A DNA stretch of 64,000 nt from JACCXG01 sp963717745 (lineage in GTDB: Bacteria; Acidobacteriota; Vicinamibacteria; Vicinamibacterales; 2-12-FULL-66-21). The first letter of the stretch is position 1; each line of letters starts with the position of its first letter. A model generated the notes under the pieces. It searched no databases. It had not been told where the DNA came from and worked only from the letters and a program-made list of their open reading frames with translations. Made by a program: the position numbers and the translations under genes. Where the stretch lies: assembly GCA_963717745.1 (NCBI GenBank), contig CAVQXJ010000005.1, forward strand, positions 1 through 64,000, written 5' to 3'. Shown here in pieces: positions 45,276 to 54,220 of the stretch.

Positions 45276-45857
45276 TTATTTTCCCACTTCATCCAGCGGG
45301 CTGAGGTACGGCTCTTTCAACTCCAGCGCCTCAATAACTTGAGCCACATCCTCCCTTAGGAATATGAAGCTCGGAATGTGTTTCACGCGGAACAGTTTCG
45401 GAAAGTCGTGTTTGCCTGCCTTCAACTGGAGGTTCCCCCAACTCATCATCTGCGAGGGATCAATCGGATTCCACACCGCTTTCGACGCCTTCGGATCTAA
45501 GCAATCTATGACTCGATCCGTGTGAACGATATTGAAGTCGCGTGAGGCCACGCGTCCCTTGTGGTCCAGAATCTTGACCGGAAGAAGATTTACCGACTCT
45601 TCCCCGAGCCCTTGCACGAATTCCGACAGGCGAGAGCCGACTACGATCATTTGTTCGCGATTGGAATGTTGGTCACCAAGCTTGACGTCCTTTGGACGCT
45701 CGGGATTCATTTCGAAGTAGGCATCCGAAGGTAAAGGTTCCGATAGCGTTCGTCCGGCCTTGATGTCGATGGCCCATTGCGAGTCGACGCCCTTGAGGAA
45801 CGTAAAGCCCGCCTGTCCTTTTGGAGATGACCAACTCCACTGGAAAATGTTCGTCAC
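45276..45857 (-). CDS. Imm11-like (DUF1629) immunity protein
   Basis: 193 residues, soluble. Characteristic blocks: LPVKILDHKGRVASRDFNIV, HTDRVIDCLDPKASKAVW, and the terminal KLFRVKHIPSFIFLREDVAQ with IEALELKEPYLSPLDEVG. This agrees with the Imm11/DUF1629 family, which pairs with secreted nuclease toxins, in particular AHH-type toxins of myxobacteria and relatives. The gene is 30 bases downstream of the AHH nuclease gene and in the same direction. Its base composition is noticeably less GC-rich than the T6SS core, which hints at acquisition as a cassette. Role: probably binds and blocks the nuclease in the cytoplasm. Confidence 0.8.
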   Translation of the reverse strand: MTNIFQWSWSSPKGQAGFTFLKGVDSQWAIDIKAGRTLSEPLPSDAYFEMNPERPKDVKLGDQHSNREQMIVVGSRLSEFVQGLGEESVNLLPVKILDHKGRVASRDFNIVHTDRVIDCLDPKASKAVWNPIDPSQMMSWGNLQLKAGKHDFPKLFRVKHIPSFIFLREDVAQVIEALELKEPYLSPLDEVGK

Positions 45858-45887
45858 TCAGTCTCGCCTCCTCGAATATTGTCGACC

Positions 45888-46574
45888 CTACGCGATCTTC
45901 CGCAGCACTCCCACTAGTTCATCCCAATCGACCCCAGGCTGACGCTCGTTGACGTTGGCATTACTCGCCATCGAAAACGGGAAATACCACTTCTTCTCCT
46001 GTTTATAGCCTGCCTTCGGCACACCCGCTGGGGGATCTTCGAAGCGATGGCTCCAGCAGTGGGCCGTTCCCTCTTTCCGACATCCGCGCTCCCCCAACAA
46101 CGTTCGAAAATGCGTTGACCCTCCTTTCAGCAGCTCCTTCATGTTCTCCGCATTTGCCTTGTGGTTCTTGCCCTTGTCCTTGATCTTGTCCCACACATTG
46201 GTCTTGAGCCAGTCGGTGCATTCATCGGTGTACCCATCCGTCGTGTTGTGGTCGACTTGGTGCGACGGCTTGTTCACGGGAACCTTTCCGTCCGTCTCTC
46301 GATATTGCCGATTGAGCGGCAACCCAACCATGTTGTGGCGAGCATTGAGGTTCCAGTCGGTAATCCACAGACAGTCCTCCGCGAACACCACATCTTCAGG
46401 CGGGAACGTGCGGGACTCCACGGAGTGATTACAAAGAATGTGGTGCGCCTGCCATTGGACATCCTCCGCTTTCATCCAACTCAAATGTGGCGTGTTGTCG
46501 CGATAGTTACTATCACGCACCAGCACACTCAGACGCTTGGCCGGCTTGACAAAGTGTTCGTCGTCGTCCGCCAT
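45888..46574 (-). CDS. AHH-family (HNH/Endo VII-like) nuclease, likely T6SS effector
   Basis: 228 residues from ATG 46574 (MADDDEHFVKPAKRL). The AHH signature lies at about residue 43 (QWQAHHILCNHSV), followed by DCLWITDWNLNARHNMVGLP and HQVDHNTTDGYTDECTDWL with further His residues expected in the metal site. The remaining helix-rich part has no export signal. AHH nucleases cleave DNA or RNA when delivered into rival cells. Upstream on the strand lie VgrG and a ketosynthase-like gene; downstream lies an Imm11-like gene. It has lower GC than its surroundings. Frame intact. Confidence 0.8.
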   Translation of the reverse strand: MADDDEHFVKPAKRLSVLVRDSNYRDNTPHLSWMKAEDVQWQAHHILCNHSVESRTFPPEDVVFAEDCLWITDWNLNARHNMVGLPLNRQYRETDGKVPVNKPSHQVDHNTTDGYTDECTDWLKTNVWDKIKDKGKNHKANAENMKELLKGGSTHFRTLLGERGCRKEGTAHCWSHRFEDPPAGVPKAGYKQEKKWYFPFSMASNANVNERQPGVDWDELVGVLRKIA

Positions 46575-46588
46575 GATCCAACTCCGGT

Positions 46589-47731
46589 CTATTGGGCCAA
46601 TGCAGTAACGGCAAACGCCGCGCGCCTGGTGCCGTCGGACGCGCTCAGGACGAGAGCGCTCGTCGCCGGCGCATACCGGCGGGCGAAACTTCGCACGGCA
46701 AGCGCAGCTGCTGCGAGGCCCGTCGCAGCGCCGCAATCGCCAAAGTTCACGGCGGGAAGCCACACGTTCTGCGTGCCAACGGATGGAAGCGCCTGTTTCA
46801 AGTGCACAATCGCGGTTCCCCACTCACGTGCGCGGTAGGTTTCGCCGTTCATATCGAGGATCCACCACACGTCCGATTGCAAGCCAAAGGCGGGTAGCGA
46901 CCGAATCACCGCGGTGGCGAGGCTTGCCAGCGCACGGCCGTCGGGAGGGGTGTCCGCATTGAAGCTGGGGTCTGACTGCAGGGATTGTGGCTGAAGAATC
47001 TGCCCGATCGCGGAGAATCCTTGCGATCTGGCGGCGTCGTAGTCGGCCACGAGCATGCAGGCGCCGATCTCACCAGGGGCCGCTCCAGTCGGCACACTTG
47101 GGCCGGCAAGGCGACCGCGCGCGTCGAGGCTCGCGACGCGCGCCAGATCGACTGGCGCGTCCACAGCGAGGACGAGCGCCGGCCGTTGGTTGCCGTTCTG
47201 GAAGCCAACCGCCGCCGCTTCGAGCGCGACGCCTACGCTCACATGCCCCTGCGTAATAACGCTCAGGTTGGCAATCTTCGACGGCACTCCGGCGGCGGCC
47301 AGGGCCTTCTCCACAATCGATCGACCGCGGACGACATCGGCTGGGGTGGTCTGGGCAGATTCCCACGGACTCGATAACAGATCGACCTTCTGGTCCGGAT
47401 CATCGCGAAAACTCGCCGGCATCGCCACGAAAACGTCAATCGCCCTCGGCCACAGGTCCTTGGCCGTATTGGCGACGAGATCGTCGAGAGCTCCGGCCAA
47501 GAGCCGGATGAGTCGAGCATCACCACGAAACCCCTTCGTGAGGTAGTCCGCCTGATGACCAGTCGCCTTCAAGGGATCCCTGTCCGGATCGATCACGGTG
47601 TATGGGAGTTCGGATCGGCGGGAGAGGTCGGCACGCGCCGATGCGCAGGACGTCGCGACGTCCCCCCCGATCGACGACACCAAGCCGATCTGCGCTACCG
47701 CGAGGCGAACCGGGACGTCATACGGCGGCAT
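46589..47731 (-). CDS. beta-ketoacyl synthase-like (thiolase-fold) protein, T6SS-associated, probably non-catalytic
   Basis: 380 residues. A thiolase-type fold is suggested by VRLAVAQIGLVSSIGGDVAT near the start, the middle ALVLAVDAPVDLARVASLD, GEIGACMLVADYD and the glycine-rich closing motif NFGDCGAATGLAAAALAV. The active-site cysteine motif of ketosynthases is not present at the expected place and a clear His-His pair is not visible, so the protein may be a structural relative. Similar ketosynthase-like genes occur in T6SS islands between VgrG and effector genes. It starts 27 bases after VgrG ends and 14 bases before the nuclease start. Possible chaperone or adaptor. Confidence 0.7.
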   Translation of the reverse strand: MPPYDVPVRLAVAQIGLVSSIGGDVATSCASARADLSRRSELPYTVIDPDRDPLKATGHQADYLTKGFRGDARLIRLLAGALDDLVANTAKDLWPRAIDVFVAMPASFRDDPDQKVDLLSSPWESAQTTPADVVRGRSIVEKALAAAGVPSKIANLSVITQGHVSVGVALEAAAVGFQNGNQRPALVLAVDAPVDLARVASLDARGRLAGPSVPTGAAPGEIGACMLVADYDAARSQGFSAIGQILQPQSLQSDPSFNADTPPDGRALASLATAVIRSLPAFGLQSDVWWILDMNGETYRAREWGTAIVHLKQALPSVGTQNVWLPAVNFGDCGAATGLAAAALAVRSFARRYAPATSALVLSASDGTRRAAFAVTALAQ

Positions 47732-47758
47732 TGACCTGCTCGGATCCTGAATATCGTG

Positions 47759-50041
47759 TCAGTTTCCAGTGATCTTGCTTCCCTTCATGACCAGATCACC
47801 CGATGCCTTGACGTTGATCTTGCCGCTGCCCTCGATAGTGATGTTCTTGCCCTTGATGGTGATCGTTCCGTCCTTCTTCATCGCGATGCTGGCGTCGCCG
47901 GTCTTGATCATGATCGAGTCACCGACGACGATCGTGAGCTTCTTCGCGACCTCGAGCTCGTCATCCTTGCCGATCGTCGGTCGTGCGACCGCCGGTGACA
48001 TTCCGCGATTCGTCCTTGCCACCGTCACGTCGCATTCTTGCCAATGCTGGTCGTCTGGTTGCCGCCGACACTGACCGACCGGCTTCCGCCGACGCTCGTT
48101 GGCTGGCGTGCCCCCGACGTTGGTCGCCTGCATGCCGCCGACCGTGATCGCCTGCAGCCCCGCCGACGGTGACTTCCTGCGCGGCGCCGACCGTGATCGT
48201 CTCGTTGACGCCGACGGTGTGGGTGCGCTGCAAGCATCACGGTCGCGGTCTCGCTCTTGCTGACCGTGATGCTGCGGCTACCGCCGAATCGTGATCGTCT
48301 CGTCCATGTCGACCGTCTCGGTCCGGTTCATGTGGATGGTGATCGTCTCGTTCTTGTCGACGACCTCCGTCCGGTTTCCATGAATCGTGATCGTCTCGTC
48401 GTTGTCGACCGTCTCGGTCCGATCGTGATAGATGTGGTTCGTCTCGTCGTGATCGATCTCCGTCCACTTGTCGTGCCCCACCCAGCGGACTTCGTCGTTC
48501 TCCACCGCGTTCGTGTAGTCCTTTTCCGCGCGCAGATAGACCAGCTCCGACCCTTTCTTGTCCTCGAACATCAGCTCGTTGAAGTTTTCCGGGCTGCCAC
48601 CGAGCGAGCTTCGGGTCACGAGGCCGGACTGCGTCTTGTTCCCGGGCAGCTCGTACGGCGGCATCTGCTCGGCGTTGTAGACCCGGCCGGTGATGATCGG
48701 CTGGTCGGGATCGCCCTCGAGAAAATCGACGATCACCTCCTGGCCCATGCGCGGGATCGAGATCGCGCCCCACTGCTTGCCGGCCCACGGCGACGAGACG
48801 CGGATCCAGCACGAGCTCTTGTCGTCCTTCTTCCCCCGCCGGTCCCAGTGGAACTGCACTTTGACCCGCCCGTACTTGTCGGTGAAGATCTCCTCCCCGC
48901 CCGGGCCGACCACCACCGCGGTCTGCGGCCCCTGGACGAACGGCTTGGGCGTCTGGCGCGCCGGCCGGAACTGCTGTGAGCTGGGCATCGCGACGAACGT
49001 GCACTCGTAGGTGGTCCCGGCGGCTTCCGGCAGCGACTCGTAGTCGTCGAATGTCAGCTGGTAGGTGGCGCCCACCACCAGATATTCCTTGTTCTGATCC
49101 TCCCGGGGATGATCCTCGAGGGTCAGCAGCGCGCCCACGGTCAGCCCGCGCGCATTGGTCGCGGCATGCGCGATCTCGAACTGGCTGCCGAGCTCGTCGA
49201 TGCGCACCGACGCATAATGGTCGCCGTCCGCCCGCTGAAGGTACTCGCCCGGGTAGTCGTAGACCTCATGGTCGCTCAAATTGTACTGTCGGGGCAGCAC
49301 CTTGCTGGTCTTGAGCTCGACGCTCGGACGCTCGAAGTCGTAGTCGTCGTGCACGTAGACGCCCGGCTGAATCTCGCGGGAGAAGTCCCACGCGCTGACG
49401 TGCTCGGAGTCCGGCTTCACCTGCTCGGTCATCGCGATGAACGACAGCTTCTCGTAGCCTTCGGTCGGCGTGTGCTTGCTGGTCGTGTCGGTCAACACCA
49501 GCGTGTTGTGCCCGTCGGTGTGCCGGAAGTAGTAGCCGATGCCTTCCTGCTCCATCAGGCGGCTGACGAAATTGAAGTCGGTCTCGCGGTACTGCACGCA
49601 GTAGTTCCACGTGCGATAGCTGCCGGTGAGCTCGAGCTTGAAATCGGCGACGCCATGATCCCCGAACACCGACTTGATGATGTCGGGAACCGTCAGCTCC
49701 TGGAAAATCCGGCAGTCGGCCGTTCGCGTCAGGAACCAGAGCCAGGGGCGCACCGTCGCGACGTACCGGCGGTAACGGCCGTGGACCCCGCCCGCCGCGA
49801 AACGCGTGACGTAGCCATTGAAATACCGGGTTTTCTCTTCCTCGCCCTCGCCCTCGCCGGGGAGGCCCAGCGTAATGGTGACGTTCTTGCCAAGAATATC
49901 GTCGAGGGCGATATCGTCGTGGGTGCTGAGCAGATCGAGGTGGTACTCGAACAGCCGGCTCATCTCCTCGCGCACGTTCATGCCGTGGAACAGCAGCACG
50001 TCCTCGCCGAGCGGCGTGACGATTTCCATTACTCTAGGCAT
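47759..50041 (-). CDS. vgrG: VgrG/TssI spike protein; beta-helix tail broken by several frameshifts
   Basis: The first 587 residues read cleanly: N-terminal gp27-like part (LFHGMNVREEMSRLFEYHLD, YCVQYRETDFNFVSRLMEQE), gp5-like OB region (YGRVKVQFHWDRRGKKDDKS, WAGKQWGAISIPRMGQEVIV), then a beta-prism of repeated ETITI/RTETV units. The frame stops at 48278. Between there and about 47950 the repeats continue in other frames (VTVGG, TNVGG, VSVGGNQTTSIGKN), returning to KKLTIVVGDSIMIKTGDASI and ending KGSKITGN at 47759. So the full protein is about 760 residues with several +/-1 shifts in the repeat tail. It forms the tip of the T6SS needle and would carry the nuclease encoded downstream. Confidence 0.9.
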
Positions 50042-50089
50042 GTGAGTCCTCGGCGCTGATCATCGCGAGTGGCCTGCGTTCATCTGTCG

Positions 50090-51460
50090 TCACGGCTGGC
50101 GCGGCAGCCGCCGGGCCCGAACCACGAGGCCGGCGACCGGCGCTCCCGATTCCATCCGCAGCTCGGCGTGCGCGATGTCCGCGCTGAATCCGGAGCTCGC
50201 CAGCAGCCGCTCCACGTAGGGCTGGGCGTGCGTATAGCGGCCGTGCATTTCCAGCCGGAAGTCGGGTCCAGCATCGACGCCGCGCTCGAGCGTGAAGATG
50301 AGCAGGCCGTTCGCTCGAAGCGCGCCCGCCGCCGCCGCAACGACCTCGTCGAGTGCGCCAAAATATACCAGCGTGTCGGCTGACACGATGACGTCGAAGC
50401 CCTCGGGATGGTCGCGGAGATAACCGGTCAGCTCCGCCTGCAGCAGTTCATCGTAAACCTGCTTCTCTGTGGCATGCACCAGCATGCCAGCCGACAGATC
50501 GACCCCGGTGAGACGGCGCGCATAGGGCGCGATGAGCGGGCCGCACAGCCCGGTGCCACAGCCGGCGTCGAGCACGTCCAGCTGACGGGCCGCGGTCAAC
50601 CCGCTGTCGTCCAACATCCCCCCGACCAGCGCCGGCGCCCGGTACGAGAGCTTGGCGAGCTTGGACTCGAAGCTCGCCGCAAAACTGTCGAAGGTCCGCT
50701 CGACGAACCCGTTCGACGCGCGCACCGGGACGTCCCGGCCGGTGCACGCCGAGAGCATGTGCCGGGCAATGGGATCGTCCGGCTCTTCCGAGAGCCATTC
50801 CTCGAAGATCCTCACCGCCTGAGTGACTTCGCCGAGCATGCAGTGCGCCAGCGCCAACAGCCGCCGCGCTTCGCGGTGCTTCGGGCGGAGCGTAATCACC
50901 TTGCAGAAACAGGCCACCGCCTCGTCTGATCGCTTCAGGCCGTTCAGCAACACCCCGAGGTTGGTGTAGGCGTCGATGTGCTCAGGATTGATATGGATCG
51001 CGGTGCGGTACGCCTTCTCCGCCTCGGCCGGCTTCCCGGTCGCCCGCAGCAGCACCCCCAGGTTGCTGTGCGCATTGGCGTGGGCCGGATCCAGCTCGAT
51101 GGCGCGATGATAGGCGGCGATGGCCTCGTCCAGCCGGCCGCGCTCCTGCTGCACGATCCCCAGATTGCTGTACCAGTCCGCGCGGTCCGGCACCAGCGCC
51201 ACGCTCTTCTCGATCACCGCGACCGCATCGTCGCTGCGGCCCAGTTGATGGGCGAGCACGCCGGCATAGTGCAGCGCGACCGGATGGCCGGGCGCGACCG
51301 CCAGCACCTGGCCGTAGACCACGTCGGCCTCAGCCAGGCGGTCATCCTGATGGAGCTGCATCCCGATCGCGAGCGCCTCCTCGAGCGTCAGCTCGCGGGT
51401 GGGTAGATCCTTGTCTTCGATGTGCTGACCGAGCAGATCCTGCATGTGCTCCCCGAACAT
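50090..51460 (-). CDS. TPR-methyltransferase fusion protein in the T6SS operon
   Basis: 456 residues. Five or more TPRs (about 28-230; NAHSNLGVLLRATGKPAEAE, DAYTNLGVLLNGLKRSDEAV) precede a class I SAM-dependent methyltransferase domain (about 265-440) with LDVLDAGCGTGLCGPL as the SAM motif, ltGVDLSAGML and DVIVSADTLVYFG. It is cytoplasmic. It lies between clpV and vgrG with 54 and 48 bases on either side. TPR-methyltransferases recur beside ClpV in some T6SS islands; the substrate is unknown, and a T6SS or effector protein is a reasonable guess. Confidence 0.88.
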   Translation of the reverse strand: MFGEHMQDLLGQHIEDKDLPTRELTLEEALAIGMQLHQDDRLAEADVVYGQVLAVAPGHPVALHYAGVLAHQLGRSDDAVAVIEKSVALVPDRADWYSNLGIVQQERGRLDEAIAAYHRAIELDPAHANAHSNLGVLLRATGKPAEAEKAYRTAIHINPEHIDAYTNLGVLLNGLKRSDEAVACFCKVITLRPKHREARRLLALAHCMLGEVTQAVRIFEEWLSEEPDDPIARHMLSACTGRDVPVRASNGFVERTFDSFAASFESKLAKLSYRAPALVGGMLDDSGLTAARQLDVLDAGCGTGLCGPLIAPYARRLTGVDLSAGMLVHATEKQVYDELLQAELTGYLRDHPEGFDVIVSADTLVYFGALDEVVAAAAGALRANGLLIFTLERGVDAGPDFRLEMHGRYTHAQPYVERLLASSGFSADIAHAELRMESGAPVAGLVVRARRLPRQP

Positions 51461-51514
51461 CTGGCACCACCTGATTCCGCCGGTGCGCCGGCCGCAGTGG
51501 TCGGCCGCCCGTTG

Positions 51515-54220
51515 TCAGTCGAACCGGTACTCGAAATTCCCGTTGACGGCGGCGAGCTGCACGCCGTTCAACGGCTCGCCGGCCATCGTCCGCCTGAGAA
51601 ACTCGTGACTGATCGCCGGAAGGACCGTATTCGTGAGAATCGCGTCGATCATGCGCCCGCCGCTCTCCACTTCGGTACACCGGCTCACGATCAGTTTCAC
51701 CGCCTCGTCGTCGTAGGTGAACGGAATCTTGTGATGGTCGGTCACCCGCTTCGAGATCCGGCCAAGCTGCAGCCGGACGATGCTGGCGAGGATGGCGTCG
51801 CTCAACGGGTAATACGGAATGACGACCAGCCGCCCCAGCAGCGCTGCCGGGAACTTTTTCAGGAGCGGCTCCCTCAGCGCCTTGGCAATGCCCTCCGGTT
51901 CCGGCATGAGCTCGGGATCTTTGCACATACTGACGATCAGCTCGGTCCCGACGTTCGATGTCAGCAGGATGACCGTGTTCTTGAAGTCGATGTAGCGCCC
52001 TTCGGCGTCTTCCATCCATCCCTTGTCGAAGACCTGGAAGAACAGCTCATGCACGTCGGAATGGGCCTTCTCGATCTCGTCCAGCAGGACGACGCTGTAG
52101 GGCCGCCGCCGGACCGCCTCGGTGAGGATGCCCCCCTCGCCGTAGCCGACATACCCCGGGGGCGAGCCTTTGAGCGTGGAGACCGTGTGCTTCTCCTGGA
52201 ACTCGCTCATGTTGATGGTGATGACGTTCTGCTCGCCGCCGTAGAGTGCCTCCGCCAGGGTGAGCGCGGTTTCGGTCTTCCCGACACCCGAAGGCCCGCA
52301 CAACATGAACACGCCGATCGGCTTGTTGGGGTTGTCCAGCTTGGCCCGCGAGGTGTGGATGCGCTTGGCGATCATGTCGAGCGCGTGGCGCTGACCCACC
52401 ACTCGTTTGTTCAGCGTCTCGGCCAGATTGAGGAGCGTTTCGACCTCGTTCTTGACCATCCGTCCAACCGGCACCCCGGTCCAGTCCTCGACGACCGCGG
52501 CGACAGCCGCCTCATCCACGCTCGGCAGGATCAGCGGAGACTCCCCCTGCAACGACGCCAGCTTGCCTTGAAGTTCACGGAGCTCGGTCATCAGGGCCGA
52601 GCGCTCGTCCGCGGTCATCTCGGCGGGCTGGGCTGCGGCTGGGGCTGAGGTCGCAGTATCGCCTGCCGCTTTCTTGCGGTCAGCAGCGTCCCGGAGCTTT
52701 CCCCTGATCTCGAGCAGACGATCGGCGAGCGCCTTTTCCCCTTCCCAGCGCTGCTCGAGCTCGACCCGCCTCGCCTCCGCGACCGCGAGCTTCTCTTCAC
52801 AGGCCTTTCTGCGGGCGGCCGTCTCTACCCCGACCGCCTCCTCGCGCCCGATGATCCCCATCTCGGTCTGCAATCCTTCGATCGTCCGGCGGCAGTCTTC
52901 GAGCTGCGGCGGCACCGAGTGCTGGCTGATCGCGACCCGTGCGCAGACGGTATCGAGCAGGCTGACCGCCTTGTCGGGCAGCTGGCGCGCCGGGATGTAG
53001 CGATGCGACAGCCGGACCGCCGCTTCGAGCGCCTCGTCCAGCAACTGGACGCGATGGTGCTTCTCGAGCATGGTCGCGACGCCGCGGACCATCTGCGTCG
53101 CCTTTTCTTCGGTCGGTTCCAGGACCTGGACGACCTGAAACCGCCGGGTGAGCGCGGGATCCTTCTCGATGTATTTCTTGTATTCGGCCCAGGTGGTCGC
53201 GGCGATCGTCCGGAGCGTGCCGCGCGCGAGTGCCGGCTTCAGCAGGTTGGCCGCGTCCCCGGTGCCGGCGGCGCCGCCAGCGCCGATCAACGTGTGGGCC
53301 TCGTCTACGAACAGGATGATCGGCTCGGGCGACGCCTGCACCTCGTCTATCACTTGCCGGAGCCGGTTCTCGAACTCCCCCTTCATGCTGGCGCCCGCTT
53401 GCAGCAGTCCGATGTCGAGCGTGTAGACGTGGACGTTCTTCAGCGGCGGCGGCACGTCGCCGCTGGCCACGCGCGCGGCGAAGCCCTCCACCACTGCGGT
53501 CTTGCCGACGCCGGCCTCGCCGGTCAGGATCGGGTTGTTCTGGCGACGGCGCATCAGGATGTCGATGATCTGGCGGATCTCTTCGTCGCGGCCGGTCACC
53601 GGATCGAGCTGTCCGTTGCGCGCCCGCTCGGTGAGGTTGGTCGCGAAGCGCTTGAGCGCTTCCTGCTTCCCCATCTGCGCCGGCGACATCGCGCCGCTGG
53701 TCTCGCCGGGCGCCGCGGCGCTGTCGGACGCCGCGAGCCGGTCCTCGGGCGACCCGTTGACGATCTTCGCGAAGTCGTCGGTCAGCGTGTCCGGCTTCAC
53801 CGCCTCGAAATGGCGCGAGATCGCCATCAGCGCATTGCGCAGCGACGGCGTCTTCATGAGGCCGACCATCAGGTGCCCGGTGCGCACGCGCGTGTCACCG
53901 AACATCAGGCTGGAGTAGACCCATCCCCGCTCGACCGCCGTCTCGATGTGGGTCGAGAAGTCGGAAATCGAGGTCGCCCCCCGCGGCAGGCGATCGAGCG
54001 CCTCGGTGACGTCCTTCGCGAGCCGCGACGAATCCACCTCGAAATGCCGGAGGATGCGATGCATGTCCGAGTCGGCGGACTGCAGGATCTGCGAGATCCA
54101 GTGCACCAGCTCGACATACGGGTTTCCCCGCAGCTTGCAGAACACCGTCGCGCTCTCGATTGCCTTGAACGCCACGCTGTTGAGCTTTCCGAACGATGAA
54201 GACCGACTGATCTCGCTCAT
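51515..54220 (-). CDS. clpV: ClpV/TssH AAA+ ATPase that recycles the T6SS sheath
   Basis: 901 residues from ATG 54220 (MSEISRSSSFGKLNSVAFKA). N-terminal ClpN repeats (about 1-160), first AAA+ domain with Walker A GEAGVGKTAV and Walker B ILFVDEAH, a coiled-coil middle domain (about 420-560), second AAA+ domain with GPSGVGKTET and VVLLDEIE, and a C-terminal small domain. Length and layout match ClpV of the ClpB family; N-terminal features specific to ClpV bind the contracted TssB/TssC sheath and unfold it for reuse. The ATG overlaps the tssG stop by 4 bases. Confidence 0.96.
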   Translation of the reverse strand: MSEISRSSSFGKLNSVAFKAIESATVFCKLRGNPYVELVHWISQILQSADSDMHRILRHFEVDSSRLAKDVTEALDRLPRGATSISDFSTHIETAVERGWVYSSLMFGDTRVRTGHLMVGLMKTPSLRNALMAISRHFEAVKPDTLTDDFAKIVNGSPEDRLAASDSAAAPGETSGAMSPAQMGKQEALKRFATNLTERARNGQLDPVTGRDEEIRQIIDILMRRRQNNPILTGEAGVGKTAVVEGFAARVASGDVPPPLKNVHVYTLDIGLLQAGASMKGEFENRLRQVIDEVQASPEPIILFVDEAHTLIGAGGAAGTGDAANLLKPALARGTLRTIAATTWAEYKKYIEKDPALTRRFQVVQVLEPTEEKATQMVRGVATMLEKHHRVQLLDEALEAAVRLSHRYIPARQLPDKAVSLLDTVCARVAISQHSVPPQLEDCRRTIEGLQTEMGIIGREEAVGVETAARRKACEEKLAVAEARRVELEQRWEGEKALADRLLEIRGKLRDAADRKKAAGDTATSAPAAAQPAEMTADERSALMTELRELQGKLASLQGESPLILPSVDEAAVAAVVEDWTGVPVGRMVKNEVETLLNLAETLNKRVVGQRHALDMIAKRIHTSRAKLDNPNKPIGVFMLCGPSGVGKTETALTLAEALYGGEQNVITINMSEFQEKHTVSTLKGSPPGYVGYGEGGILTEAVRRRPYSVVLLDEIEKAHSDVHELFFQVFDKGWMEDAEGRYIDFKNTVILLTSNVGTELIVSMCKDPELMPEPEGIAKALREPLLKKFPAALLGRLVVIPYYPLSDAILASIVRLQLGRISKRVTDHHKIPFTYDDEAVKLIVSRCTEVESGGRMIDAILTNTVLPAISHEFLRRTMAGEPLNGVQLAAVNGNFEYRFD

